DNA of 64,000 bases from an uncultured Bacteroidales bacterium (GCA_905235375.1 CAJOLH010000001.1:108898-172897), one strand, 5' to 3'. Numbered from the stretch's first letter, positions 55,301 to 63,590 are shown. Notes: generated by a model from the letters alone, not told the origin. A program made the numbers and translations.

Positions 55301-55584
55301 TTGAGCGCTGTTTGTCCTCCAAATGCAAGAAGGATACCGTCGGGTCGCTCCTTTTTGATGATTTCGGTCACATAGTAGGTGTTAACCGGAAGGAAATACA
55401 CCTTATCGGCAATACCTTCTGAAGTCTGGATAGTTGCAATGTTAGGATTAACCAAAACAGAACTAATACCCTCTTCACGCAAAGCCTTCAAAGCCTGGCT
55501 ACCTGAATAGTCAAACTCTCCGGCCTGTCCAATCTTCAAGGCACCGGAGCCAAGAACAAGGACCTTCTTCAGTTTCTTTTTCAT
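52351..55584 (-). CDS. carB: Carbamoyl-phosphate synthase large subunit
   Basis: A 1077-residue synthetase making carbamoyl phosphate for pyrimidines and arginine. It has two ATP-grasp halves (N-terminal GSGALKIGQAGEFDYSG and second-half GSGAYRIGSSVEFDWC), the oligomerisation domain between them and a C-terminal MGS-like domain (ALLDAASAMVKAGYTIYASAG). The small subunit carA is not adjacent, unlike in many genomes; the upstream neighbour is uvrA across an A/T repeat spacer. Confidence 0.97.
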   Translation of the reverse strand: MKKKLKKVLVLGSGALKIGQAGEFDYSGSQALKALREEGISSVLVNPNIATIQTSEGIADKVYFLPVNTYYVTEIIKKERPDGILLAFGGQTALNCGTELYLKGVLKEYGVEVLGTSVEAIMNTEDRDLFVKELNKIDAKVPVSHACENLEDALAAAREIGYPIMIRSAYALGGLGSGVCPDEATFKEIAESAFTFAPQVLVEESLKGWKEIEFECIRDANDHCFTVASMENFDPLGIHTGESIVVAPTCSLTDEQVKMLQELTIKCVRHLNIVGECNIQFAFNAETNDYRIIEINARLSRSSALASKATGYPLAFVAAKIALGYTLDQIGEMGTTNSAYVAPSLDYMICKIPRWDLTKFVGVSRKIGSSMKSVGEIMSIGRSFEEMLQKGLRMIGQGMHGFVGNDHTRFDNLDEELSNPTDLRIFAIAQALEEGYTIDRLYELTKIDPWFIERMKNIVDYKHVLEGYSSLEQLPAEVLTKAKVLGFSDFQIARFVLDAHSGSNMEKEVLAVRALRKKLDILPAVKRIPTVASEHPDLTNYLYITYAVQGHDVNYYANEKSVVVLGSGAYRIGSSVEFDWCSVNAINTARKLGYKSIMINYNPETVSTDYDMCDRLYFDELSFERVLDVIDLEQPRGVIVSVGGQIPNNLAMKLYRQSVPILGTSPISIDRAENRSKFSAMLDKLGIDQPKWSALTSMEDVQKFVDEVGYPVLVRPSYVLSGAAMNVCYDDDELKRFLEMASEVSKEYPVVISQFMTETNEIEFDAVAQQGEVVEYAISEHIEFAGVHSGDATMCFPVQNISFATVRQIKKVSRAIAKELNISGPFNIQYLAKGRDLKVIECNLRASRSFPFVSKVLKRNFIDTATRIMLDVPYVKPDKSEFDIDRIGVKASQFSFARLQNADPVLGVDMSSTGEVGCLGDDFDEALLNALIATGYKLPSKDKAIMVSSGETKSKVALLDAASAMVKAGYTIYASAGTARFFNDNGVKATAVYWPDEQPESELNVMNMIAAHKFDLIINIPKNHSKRELTNGYRIRRGAIDHNIPLMTNARLASAFIEAFTQKTQQDIQIKSWQEYE

Positions 55585-55689
55585 TGTAGATGAAATTAAA
55601 ATATGACTTTATGGTGTTGAATATTAAACTTTCTTTGGATCAAGCAAACAATTGTTAATTATTAATTATTAATTGTTAATTATTAATTA
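55585..55689. other. A/T-rich repeat spacer between uvrA and carB
   Basis: About 50 bp (55650-55698) is made of TTAATTATTAATTG-type units repeated three or more times, running into the uvrA stop. Similar shorter runs are at 3155-3195 and 34908-34930. No terminator is visible. Confidence 0.5.
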
Positions 55690-58500
55690 TTAATTGTTAT
55701 TTGACAACTCCTTTTTCAAATACCTGGTCGTCCAGGTATCATACTTCGCACAAATCTCTTCGGGACTTCCGTGGGCTATCAGATGTCCACCAGCAGCACC
55801 GCCATCGGGTCCCATGTCGATGAGGTAGTCGCAGCACTTGATCACATCCATGTTGTGTTCGATGATGATCACCGTATTACCCTTATCGACCAGTCGGTTG
55901 ATGCAGGACAGAAGCACGCGGATGTCCTCAAAATGCAGACCTGTAGTGGGTTCATCGAGTATATACAGAGTCTTTCCCGTCTGTTTCTTCGATAGTTCTG
56001 CAGCAAGCTTCACACGCTGCGACTCGCCACCCGAAAGCGTAGTCGAAGGCTGTCCCAGCTTGATATAACCTAAGCCCACTTCCTGCAGCACCTTGATCTT
56101 GTTCAGAATGGCAGGCACGTTCTCGAAGAACTCCACCGCCTGGTTGATAGTCATGTCGAGCACGTCGGCTATCGACTTTCCCTTGAAGCGCACTTCCAGT
56201 GTCTCGCGATTGTAGCGCTTGCCCTGGCAAACCTCGCAAGGTACCATCACATCGGGCAGGAAGTTCATCACGATGGTCTTGTAGCCATTGCCCGAACAGG
56301 CTTCACATCGACCACCGCCGATGTTGAACGAGAAACGTCCGGGCTTATATCCCCTCATCTGAGCTTCGGGCAGTTGGACGAAGAGATTCCTGATGTCCTG
56401 AAACACGCCCGTATAGGTAGCGGGGTTCGAACGTGGTGTGCGGCCCAGTGGCGACTGATCCACGGTGACCACCTTGTCGATATTTTCCAGTCCGCTCACC
56501 GACGTATAGGGCAAGGGCTGCGTCAATGAGCGGTAGAACTTTTGGCTGAGGATGGGTTGCAGCGTGGCATTCACCAGCGACGACTTGCCCGAACCCGACA
56601 CACCCGTCACACCTATCAGGCTACCCAGCGGGAACTCCACAGTTTCACCCTTGAGGTTATGCCCCGTTGCGCCTTCGAGCACCAATGTCTTACCGTTGCC
56701 TTTGCGTCGGGAAGCAGGCACCTCAATGCTGCGTGTACCATTCAAATAGTCGCTCGTCAAGGTATGTTTCTGAAGCATTAGGTCGGGTGTACCTTCAAAC
56801 ACCACGTTACCGCCCTTGCGTCCAGCCCCGGGGCCGATATCCACAAGGTAGTCCGACTGCAGCATCATGTCGCGGTCATGTTCCACCACGATGATCGTAT
56901 TGCCGATGTCGCGCAGTTTCTTAAGCGACTGTATCAGCAGCTGGTTGTCGCGCTGGTGCAATCCTATCGAGGGCTCGTCGAGGATGTAGAGCACATTCAC
57001 CAGCTGCGAACCTATCTGCGTGGCCAAACGGATGCGCTGCGATTCTCCACCCGACAAGGTCATCGAAGGACGGTCGAGCGAAAGGTAGCCCAAACCCACT
57101 CCCAGCAGGAACCTGATGCGTGCCGAAATCTCCTTCAGTATCTCTTCAGAGATGCTCTTCTGCCTTCCGTCCATCTTTGCAGGCAGCTGGTCAATCCACT
57201 GTGCAAGGTCGGTGATGGTCATTGCACTCACCTCGGCGATGTTCTTGCCGTCGATGAAGTAATGGAGCGATTCCTGGTTCAATCGTTGTCCCTTGCAGTG
57301 GGGACAGGTCTGTACCGTGCTGAACGACTCAGCCCAGCGACGTTCCTTCGCCGAAGTGTCATCGCCGGCTGCATCCTTCAGGTATTTCACCAGTCCCTCG
57401 TAAGGCATGGTCATCATCGAGTAACCCACCGACTCCTCTGAAATGTGATACGACTGTCCAGTGCCGCTCAGGACAGCCTCGATGGCTTCTTCGGGCAAGC
57501 TGCTGATGGGGTCATCGAGCGTGCAGTCATAGGTCTGCAGCAAAGCCTCAATCTGCCAGAAGATCATGCTTTTCTTCTTCTTGCCCAAAGGCACGATGCC
57601 GCCCTCGGCAATCGACAGCGACGTATCTGGGATAATTTTCGAACGATCGACCATCGTCACCGTTCCTAAGCCATGGCAATGCGGACACGCACCCATAGGG
57701 CTGTTGAACGAGAAGTCGTGAGGTGCCGGTTCCTTGTACGAAAGTCCCGTCACAGGATCCATCATCGATCGCGAATAGTACTTCAGCTGGTCGTCGCACA
57801 TGATCATCATCATTCCCTCGCCGAGGCGCATGGCAAGGCGCACGCTTTCGCGAAGACGTTGTTCGTCGATCGATGCCACACGCATCTTATCGACAACAAG
57901 CTCAATGGAGTGGTTCTTGTAGCGGTCGAGCTGCAGGCCATGCAGTATCTCGCGCATCTCACCGTCAATGCGCACGTTCAAATAACCTTTCTTGCGCAGA
58001 TTCTCGAAGAGCTCGCGATAGTGCCCCTTGCGATTCCTTACAAGCGGGGCAAGCAGATACACTCTTCGTCCCTCATAATCATTCAAGATAAGGTTAATGA
58101 TCTGGTCTTCGCTGAACCTGACCATACGCTCTCCACTCAGGTAACTGTATGCCTCGCCTGCACGGGCATAAAGAAGACGGAAGAAGTCGTAGATCTCGGT
58201 TGTAGTGCCCACGGTCGAGCGCGGATTATGGTTCACCGTCTTCTGCTCGATGCTGATCACGGGTGACAGGCCTGAAATCTTATCAACATCGGGACGTTCG
58301 AGGTTGCCGAGGAAATTGCGTGCATAGCTCGAGAATGTCTCGATATAGCGGCGCTGGCCCTCGGCATAGATGGTATCAAAGGCAAGCGAAGACTTTCCCG
58401 AACCCGAAAGACCGGTCACAACAGTGAGGCTGTGACCGGGGATGATGACATCAATATTTTTCAGGTTATGGACTCTTGCGCCTAATACCTCTATTGCCAT
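55690..58500 (-). CDS. uvrA: Excinuclease ABC subunit A
   Basis: DNA damage recognition ATPase of nucleotide excision repair. I start at the Met of MAIEVLGARVHNLKNID (58500), giving 936 residues; the frame extends 13 codons upstream across a terminator hairpin. It has two ABC modules (GLSGSGKSSLAFD and GVSGSGKSSLVN with LSGGESQR signatures twice) and zinc-finger cysteines (CPHCHGLG, CEACSGNG...CEVCQGKRY). Confidence 0.97.
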   Translation of the reverse strand: MAIEVLGARVHNLKNIDVIIPGHSLTVVTGLSGSGKSSLAFDTIYAEGQRRYIETFSSYARNFLGNLERPDVDKISGLSPVISIEQKTVNHNPRSTVGTTTEIYDFFRLLYARAGEAYSYLSGERMVRFSEDQIINLILNDYEGRRVYLLAPLVRNRKGHYRELFENLRKKGYLNVRIDGEMREILHGLQLDRYKNHSIELVVDKMRVASIDEQRLRESVRLAMRLGEGMMMIMCDDQLKYYSRSMMDPVTGLSYKEPAPHDFSFNSPMGACPHCHGLGTVTMVDRSKIIPDTSLSIAEGGIVPLGKKKKSMIFWQIEALLQTYDCTLDDPISSLPEEAIEAVLSGTGQSYHISEESVGYSMMTMPYEGLVKYLKDAAGDDTSAKERRWAESFSTVQTCPHCKGQRLNQESLHYFIDGKNIAEVSAMTITDLAQWIDQLPAKMDGRQKSISEEILKEISARIRFLLGVGLGYLSLDRPSMTLSGGESQRIRLATQIGSQLVNVLYILDEPSIGLHQRDNQLLIQSLKKLRDIGNTIIVVEHDRDMMLQSDYLVDIGPGAGRKGGNVVFEGTPDLMLQKHTLTSDYLNGTRSIEVPASRRKGNGKTLVLEGATGHNLKGETVEFPLGSLIGVTGVSGSGKSSLVNATLQPILSQKFYRSLTQPLPYTSVSGLENIDKVVTVDQSPLGRTPRSNPATYTGVFQDIRNLFVQLPEAQMRGYKPGRFSFNIGGGRCEACSGNGYKTIVMNFLPDVMVPCEVCQGKRYNRETLEVRFKGKSIADVLDMTINQAVEFFENVPAILNKIKVLQEVGLGYIKLGQPSTTLSGGESQRVKLAAELSKKQTGKTLYILDEPTTGLHFEDIRVLLSCINRLVDKGNTVIIIEHNMDVIKCCDYLIDMGPDGGAAGGHLIAHGSPEEICAKYDTWTTRYLKKELSNNN

Positions 58501-58511
58501 ATCAAAATAGT

Positions 58512-58532
58512 GCCCGTCGTTTCGAGACGGGC
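58512..58532 (-). terminator. Terminator between the ROK kinase and uvrA
   Basis: Perfect 7-bp arms GCCCGTC / GACGGGC followed on the minus strand by ACTATTTT. It ends 11 bp before the uvrA ATG, which puts the uvrA start almost on the terminator. Confidence 0.7.
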
Positions 58533-58565
58533 TTTTCATGTGACGCCCTTGTTCAGAGCGAAATA

Positions 58566-59540
58566 TTATTTTTCATTCTTGGCTTTCCATCCAAGAGCCG
58601 ATGCACCGAGAACAGCAGCGTCGCCCGATGCGAGGCCGGAAGGAATTACCTTGATCTTGTCCTTCCAGATCTGTATGAGGTTCTCCTCCATACTCTTTAC
58701 GATGGGCTTCATCAGCAGGTCACCTGCGTTGGCCAAACCGCCGAAGAGGATGATGGCCTCGGGAGCCGAGAAGGCTACAAAGTCAGCAAATGACTGACCC
58801 ATGATGCGGCCGGTGAAGTCGAAAATCTCCTTTGCCAACGAATCGCCAGCCATGGCTGCATCAAACACATCCTTCGAAGTGATCTCCTCAGCGACGAGGT
58901 TGCGCAAAGCCGATGCTGTCTCGCGGGTCGAAAGGAACTCACGTGCCGTGCGAGCTACACCAGTAGCCGAGCAATAGCACTCCAAGTGATCGACCAAACC
59001 GCAACCGCAAGGACGATTGCCGACGTGGCGAATCTTCGTATGTCCGAGTTCTCCAGCAAAACCATCATGGCCATAGATCAGTTCGCCATTGATCACAATG
59101 CCCGAGCCAACGCCCGTACCCAGTGTAATTTCAATGAAGTCGCGCATTCCGCGTGCTGCACCATAAGTCATTTCGCCGATAGCTGCTGCATTGGCATCAT
59201 TGGTTACAGCCACAGGGATACCCAGACGCTCGTAAAGCGCATCTGCCAATGGTAAAACGCCTTTCCATGGAAGATTAGGTGCATACTCGATTGTGCCGTT
59301 GTAATAGTTGCCGTTGGGGGCACCAATACCGACACCTGTGATCATCTGAGGTCCACCCACCTGCACAAACAGCTCGCCGAGCGTGCGGGCAATGGCGTCG
59401 ATGAAATCGTTGAATTCGATATAAGCCTTGGTCTTGATGGCACCTTTGGCGACCACCTTGCCACGACTATCAACAATACCCATCACGGTGTTGGTTCCAC
59501 CGCAATCGATACCTACTACATAAGGTTTACAAGTAACCAT
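58566..59540 (-). CDS. ROK family sugar kinase (probable glucokinase)
   Basis: A 324-residue cytosolic kinase. The ATP motif GIDCGGTNTVMGIVD, NDANAAAIGE with the catalytic Asp, LGTGVGSGIV and the ROK zinc segment CGCGLVDHLECYCS are present. The last resembles ROK glucokinases of Bacteroides such as RokA. The likely reaction is glucose or hexosamine phosphorylation; specificity is not readable. It has its own promoter and terminator. Confidence 0.92.
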   Translation of the reverse strand: MVTCKPYVVGIDCGGTNTVMGIVDSRGKVVAKGAIKTKAYIEFNDFIDAIARTLGELFVQVGGPQMITGVGIGAPNGNYYNGTIEYAPNLPWKGVLPLADALYERLGIPVAVTNDANAAAIGEMTYGAARGMRDFIEITLGTGVGSGIVINGELIYGHDGFAGELGHTKIRHVGNRPCGCGLVDHLECYCSATGVARTAREFLSTRETASALRNLVAEEITSKDVFDAAMAGDSLAKEIFDFTGRIMGQSFADFVAFSAPEAIILFGGLANAGDLLMKPIVKSMEENLIQIWKDKIKVIPSGLASGDAAVLGASALGWKAKNEK

Positions 59541-59581
59541 AATATTAATATATTTAAAAAGGTGTTAGAGTTTTTCGGGGG

Positions 59582-59612
59582 CAAATATACAAATTATTTG
59601 CGAAAATTGCAA
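59582..59612 (-). promoter_or_regulatory. Promoter of the ROK kinase gene
   Basis: On the minus strand TTG (59612-59610), a 20-bp spacer and TATATTTG (59589-59582) fit the Bacteroidetes consensus; the ATG is about 42 bp downstream. Confidence 0.7.
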
Positions 59613-59659
59613 GAATTTATAAAGTTTTTTAACAAAAAATCCTTTCTATACCACAGAAA

Positions 59660-60613
59660 CTATCTCAGTCGCAATACCTGACCCTCATGTACGGTGGCTG
59701 AAACGAGCTTATTGCGGCGCATCAGACTCTTGATGGTCACGCCATAGGTCTGCGAAATACTCCACATCGATTCGCCAGCCTTTACCCTATGGATGGTGAA
59801 TTGCTTGGGGGCCTTGCTGCGTTTGCTTTGCAGGTAGATGATGTCGTTTTCCTTCAGCACCGAACGCTTTGTCAGGTCGTTGTATCGGCGCAGTTTACGT
59901 TCGTTGATGCCAAACTCCTTGGCAATAGCAGCCAGGTCGTCGCCCTTTAGGCAGCGCACGTACTTCAGTCCACGCTTTTCGCTGGTAACATACAGTGTGC
60001 GGTGGGCAGTGGTCACCTTCTTGTTCTTAAGGATGTCATAGACGTCAAGGTGATAGGTCTCGATCAGGTCGATCAAGAGTGTCCCGTACTTCGGATTCGT
60101 TGCATAGCCGCAAGCCTTCAGCCCGTGGGCCCAGCTCTCGTAGTCGCGAACGTCAAGCTTAAAGAGCGGAGCATAGCGCGGATTGTCCCTCAGGAAGGTC
60201 GAATGGTATTCATAACCCTCGGCCACCGAGCCGAACTTGCAGAATGGTTCGTTCTTGGCATCGTCGTCGCACAGCACGGTGGCTCCCTTCCAGCCTCGGC
60301 TGTAGGCTTTGATGCCGAAATGATTGTTGGCAACCACAGCCAGGTAACTCGACCCGTAGCCCGACTCCAGTATGCCCTGTGCAAGAGTGATCGATGCCGG
60401 AACACCATATTTGCGCATTTGCGTCTGTGCCATTTCTGAATATTTCGAGCAATACTCTTCCACAGTAAGCCTCGGACCCATGGTTGGACATTTCGCCTTT
60501 TTTGCACTCAATAAGGGTGGAAAAAGGAGTTCAACAATGACAAATGCAGCAAAAAGAACAGTTAATTTGCAAAAAGTGGAACAGTTTGTTTGGACATTTG
60601 AGTTTTTTGACAT
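59660..60613 (-). CDS. GH73-type glucosaminidase with two LysM domains
   Basis: A 317-residue exported peptidoglycan hydrolase. A hydrophobic signal/anchor (LTVLFAAFVIVELLFPPLLSA) precedes a FlgJ/AcmA-type glucosaminidase domain (PASITLAQGILESGYGSSYLA, the catalytic Glu in ILESGYG; NNHFGIKAYSRGW). Two LysM motifs follow (LYVTSEKRGLKYVRCLKGDDL... and HRVKAGESMWSISQTYGVTIKSLMRRN). It divides N-acetylglucosaminyl bonds in the wall. Its start codon overlaps the cdd minus-7 element, and a possible own promoter lies inside cdd. Confidence 0.88.
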   Translation of the reverse strand: MSKNSNVQTNCSTFCKLTVLFAAFVIVELLFPPLLSAKKAKCPTMGPRLTVEEYCSKYSEMAQTQMRKYGVPASITLAQGILESGYGSSYLAVVANNHFGIKAYSRGWKGATVLCDDDAKNEPFCKFGSVAEGYEYHSTFLRDNPRYAPLFKLDVRDYESWAHGLKACGYATNPKYGTLLIDLIETYHLDVYDILKNKKVTTAHRTLYVTSEKRGLKYVRCLKGDDLAAIAKEFGINERKLRRYNDLTKRSVLKENDIIYLQSKRSKAPKQFTIHRVKAGESMWSISQTYGVTIKSLMRRNKLVSATVHEGQVLRLR

Positions 60614-60620
60614 ATATTTG
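60590..60620 (+). promoter_or_regulatory. Promoter of cdd, overlapping the divergent gene's start
   Basis: TTG (60590-60592), 20-bp spacer and TATATTTG (60613-60620). The minus-7 element begins at the first base of the ATG of the divergent GH73-LysM gene. The cdd ATG is 24 bp downstream. Confidence 0.7.
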
Positions 60621-60644
60621 CGGTGTTATAAAACCCTAACTCTT

Positions 60645-61133
60645 ATGAAAACCATAGAAATCGCTGCAAAGATAAGCATTTTAGACGAATCTGAACTCAC
60701 TTTTGACCAAAAAAATGTAGTAGATGCCGCAAAATTGGCTACTTCACGCTCATATTCGCCCTATTCGCACTACAAAGTTGGCGCTGCCTGCCTGCTCGAC
60801 AACGGAGAAATCATCACCGGAAGCAATCAGGAGAACGCTGCCTACCCCAGCGGACTCTGTGCCGAACGCACTGCCGTGTTCTATGCGCAAAGCCGTTATC
60901 CCGAAGCCCGCATCCTCAAGCTCTGCATAGTGGGCAAGACAGCCTCGGGCAATTATTCACGCAAAGTATGCGCCCCTTGCGGAGCTTGCCGTCAGGTCAT
61001 CCTCGAAGCCGAGTATCGAAACGGCGCTCCCATCGAGATTATTCTCCCATCCCAACAAGGAATTTATGTCATTAATGGTATCTCGACTTTACTTCCTTTT
61101 GGTTTTTCCTACGATGAAGTAACCGAATCATAA
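60645..61133 (+). CDS. cdd: Cytidine deaminase
   Basis: Zinc-dependent enzyme of pyrimidine salvage. The 162-residue product, started at MKTIEIAAKI, has the zinc motifs CAERTA and CAPCGACRQ, and the nucleoside-binding YSPYSHYKVGAA and GSNQENAAYPSG. It is slightly longer at the N-terminus than short bacterial forms. ACCCTAA lies just upstream of the ATG. Confidence 0.95.
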   Translation: MKTIEIAAKISILDESELTFDQKNVVDAAKLATSRSYSPYSHYKVGAACLLDNGEIITGSNQENAAYPSGLCAERTAVFYAQSRYPEARILKLCIVGKTASGNYSRKVCAPCGACRQVILEAEYRNGAPIEIILPSQQGIYVINGISTLLPFGFSYDEVTES

Positions 61134-61460
61134 TTTGAAATCATTTTTTTTACATTCCACCGAGTTATCAACATTCTAAATGCCCCTTTTTCAAGAGGAA
61201 ACACATCTATTTTTTGCAATAAAAGAATGTTGATAACTTCAGATGGGAAACCTTCAATCCGCAAGTATATCTGTCTAATAATCAATCTATTTTAAGCTCA
61301 AAGACGAAACATTTAAGAGACTTTGGATGAATTGGGTATCAAATTTGAAAATCAACGAGTTAGATATTTCCAAATTTTTTCGCATTTTTTTTGCTCTTGC
61401 ATCGAATTTTTTTTTTACATATCTTTGCACCGCGAAAGGATAATTCGCCCTTTTCGCATC
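61134..61460. other. Upstream region of dnaA, candidate replication origin elements
   Basis: A/T-rich gap. GTTATCAACATTCT (61164-61177) and its exact reverse complement (61224-61237) form a perfect 14-bp inverted repeat 46 bp apart. Each holds TTATCAACA, one mismatch from the DnaA box TTATCCACA. A dnaA promoter with TTG (61397-61399) and TATCTTTG (61420-61427) follows. This is compatible with an oriC or with dnaA autoregulation; neither is proven. Confidence 0.55.
61397..61427 (+). promoter_or_regulatory. Promoter of dnaA
   Basis: TTG (61397-61399), 20-bp spacer, TATCTTTG (61420-61427). The predicted leader is about 160 nt and includes the 9-bp array. Confidence 0.7.
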
Positions 61461-61577
61461 TGGAAACCCTTCGAACCCTTCAAACAGTTCAAACCCTTCA
61501 AACAGTTCAAACAGTTCAAACGGTTCAAACAGTTCAAACACTTCAAACCCTTCAAACCCTTCGAACCCTTCGAACTT
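61461..61577 (+). repeat. 9-bp tandem repeat in the dnaA leader
   Basis: Twelve consecutive 9-base units from 61470, consensus TTCRAACnn (TTCAAACAG, TTCAAACCC, TTCGAACCC variants), preceded by a degenerate copy at 61461. The array ends 19 bp before the dnaA ATG and is inside the predicted transcript. It does not match the DnaA box. Open frames through it (FKQ/FKP on plus, FEG/LNC on minus) are artefacts of the three-codon period. Confidence 0.9.
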
Positions 61578-61596
61578 ATACATCTTCTGTAAGTAA

Positions 61597-62982
61597 ATGG
61601 CTGCTCCATTCGAGATACAGTGGGAACAATGCCTCGCCATCATACGGGACAACCTTCACAACGAGGATGCCTATCAGGCATTCTTCGCGTCGGTTCGTGC
61701 TGGCGAGTTCAAGGACGGCAGGCTCACCCTGCTCGTTCCCTCCCACTATGTCTATGAGACGCTCGAGAGCGACCAATACTACGACCTGCTGTCAAAGTCC
61801 TTCTGGCGCGTCTTCGGTCCGAATGCCACCATCAAGTATCGCATCGGCGTTGTCAAGACCAATGATGACGATGCCCGTGACGACAATGCCTCGGTGAAGC
61901 TCAACCCGAAGAATCGCATCGAAGCCAAGCAGGAGTCTAATTTCGAATCGCACCTCAATCCCAACTGCACCCTCAGCGCGTTCTGTCAAGGCAAGTCGAA
62001 CGAGCTGGCACTCAGTGCAGGACTTACCGTCAGCGGTCGTCCAGGCAACTCGGCTTTCAACCCCTTCTTCATCTTCGGTGCCAGTGGCGTCGGCAAGACT
62101 CATCTTGCACAAGCCATCGGTCTCAAGATCCTCGAAAGCGATCCCACCAAGCGTGTGCTCTACGTCACCGCCTACCAGTTCAAGGTGCAATACACCGACG
62201 CCGTGCGTCAGAACCGCCTGAACGACTTCATCAACTTCTACCAGAGCATCGACGTGCTCATCGTCGATGATATTCAGGAGTTTGCCGGCAAGAACCTCAT
62301 CGCCACGCAGAACACTTTCTTCCACATCTTCAACCACCTGCACCAGTTGAGCAAGCAGCTCATCATGACCTGCGACCGCCCGCCCGTCGAGCTTGAAGAC
62401 CTCGTGCCGCGTCTGCTCACACGATTCAAATGGGGATTCATCGGAGAAATCGAGCGACCCGACTATGAACTGCGTAAGGGAATCCTCCGCAGCAAGTGCG
62501 AAAAGGAAGGCATTTCCATCGACGAGGATGTCATCGAATACATTGCGCGCAATGCCACCGACAACGTGCGCGACCTCGAAGGTGTCATCAACTCCCTCCT
62601 TGCCCATTCCATCGCCTTCAATCGCCCCATCGACCAGGAACTTGCCACGCGCGTGCTCCGCATGATTGTCAAGATCGAATCGAAGGTCATCACTTCCGAG
62701 AATATTCTCAACCTCGTCATCCAGACTTTCGGCGTCGATATGAAGAGCATCAACTCGAAGAGCCGCAAGAAGGAGATTGTTCAGGCGCGTCAGGCAGCCA
62801 TGCACCTCAGTCACCAGTTCACCACACTCTCCGTGGTTCGCATCGGCGAAGTGATTGGCGGACGCGACCACGCCACCGTACTCAGCGCCTTCAAGAAAGT
62901 CGAGGATATGCTCGCTACCGACCCCAGCTTCACCGAGAAGTACCGCGCCGTCGAGAAGCAGCTCTCCGCTAAGCGGGATTGA
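61597..62982 (+). CDS. dnaA: Chromosomal replication initiator DnaA
   Basis: A 461-residue AAA+ initiator. Domain I is at residues 1-90 and the linker domain II about 90-130. Domain III has Walker A GASGVGKTH, Walker B VLIVDDIQ, the sensor LIMTCDRPP and the Arg finger region PRLLTRFKWG. Domain IV has the DnaA-box-binding signature (KSRKKEIVQARQAAMHLS...GGRDHATVLSA). It has its own promoter, a repeat-containing leader and a strong terminator; dnaN is not next to it. Confidence 0.98.
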   Translation: MAAPFEIQWEQCLAIIRDNLHNEDAYQAFFASVRAGEFKDGRLTLLVPSHYVYETLESDQYYDLLSKSFWRVFGPNATIKYRIGVVKTNDDDARDDNASVKLNPKNRIEAKQESNFESHLNPNCTLSAFCQGKSNELALSAGLTVSGRPGNSAFNPFFIFGASGVGKTHLAQAIGLKILESDPTKRVLYVTAYQFKVQYTDAVRQNRLNDFINFYQSIDVLIVDDIQEFAGKNLIATQNTFFHIFNHLHQLSKQLIMTCDRPPVELEDLVPRLLTRFKWGFIGEIERPDYELRKGILRSKCEKEGISIDEDVIEYIARNATDNVRDLEGVINSLLAHSIAFNRPIDQELATRVLRMIVKIESKVITSENILNLVIQTFGVDMKSINSKSRKKEIVQARQAAMHLSHQFTTLSVVRIGEVIGGRDHATVLSAFKKVEDMLATDPSFTEKYRAVEKQLSAKRD

Positions 62983-63000
62983 TCGTGTTTTAAATTGATT

Positions 63001-63053
63001 GAATTATCCCTGCATTTGCCGCAAGATTTTCTACGCAAATGCAGGGATAATTC
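63001..63053 (+). terminator. Terminator of dnaA
   Basis: Perfect 19-bp arms (GAATTATCCCTGCATTTGC and reverse complement) with a 15-base loop, then ATTTTTG. It lies 18 bp after the stop. Confidence 0.9.
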
Positions 63054-63164
63054 ATTTTTGTCAAGATGTTGATCAATATAAGAGTGTTGTGCATAGTAGA
63101 GTTAATTATTGGTATTAAAAGAAGAAAAAGGTCTGAATAATAAGAAGAGGAGGTCTATTTGTCG
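63054..63164. other. Gap between dnaA terminator and array A2
   Basis: A/T-rich sequence with no gene, promoter or RNA that I can recognise. Confidence 0.4.
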
Positions 63165-63590
63165 CGGCATGTCCTCTAACGTACATGGAAGGACATGATT
63201 CCATAAGATGATGTCCCCTATGATTCGCTGGGGGATATGCATCGATAGAAGCATGTCCGCTTACGTTCAATGGGAGACATGAGGCGATTGAAGCATATCC
63301 GCTAACGTTCGCTGGAGGACATGAGGCGATAGTAAGATGTTCGCTAACGTACGTTGGGGGACATGGTACGATGGAAGGATGTCCGCTAACGTTCGTTAGG
63401 GGACATGGCGCGATTGGAACATATCCGCTACCGTTCGTTGGAGGACATGGTTCGATGGAGGAATGTCCGCTATCGTTCGTTGGAGGACATGGTTCGATGG
63501 AGGAATGTCCGCTATCGTTCGTTGGAGGACATGGTGCGATGGAGGAATGTCCGCTATCGTTCGTTAGGGGACATGCGGCGATGGTAAATT
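63165..63590. repeat. 42-bp palindromic tandem array, family A (copy A2)
   Basis: Ten units with the anchor ATGTCC or variant at 63169, 63211, 63253, 63295, 63337, 63379, 63421, 63463, 63505 and 63547, all exactly 42 bp apart. The dyad ATGTCC-n-C-n-A-n-CG-nn-CG-n-T-n-G-n-GGACAT pairs at 20 of 28 positions. It is the reverse complement of array A1 at 37.6 kb. It lies 3' of dnaA. Confidence 0.92.

Noticed and set aside
61323..61652. Frames reading FKQFKP (plus) or FEGFEG and LNCLK (minus) before dnaA
   Set aside because: Artefact of the 9-bp repeat (three codons). It overlaps the dnaA promoter and leader.
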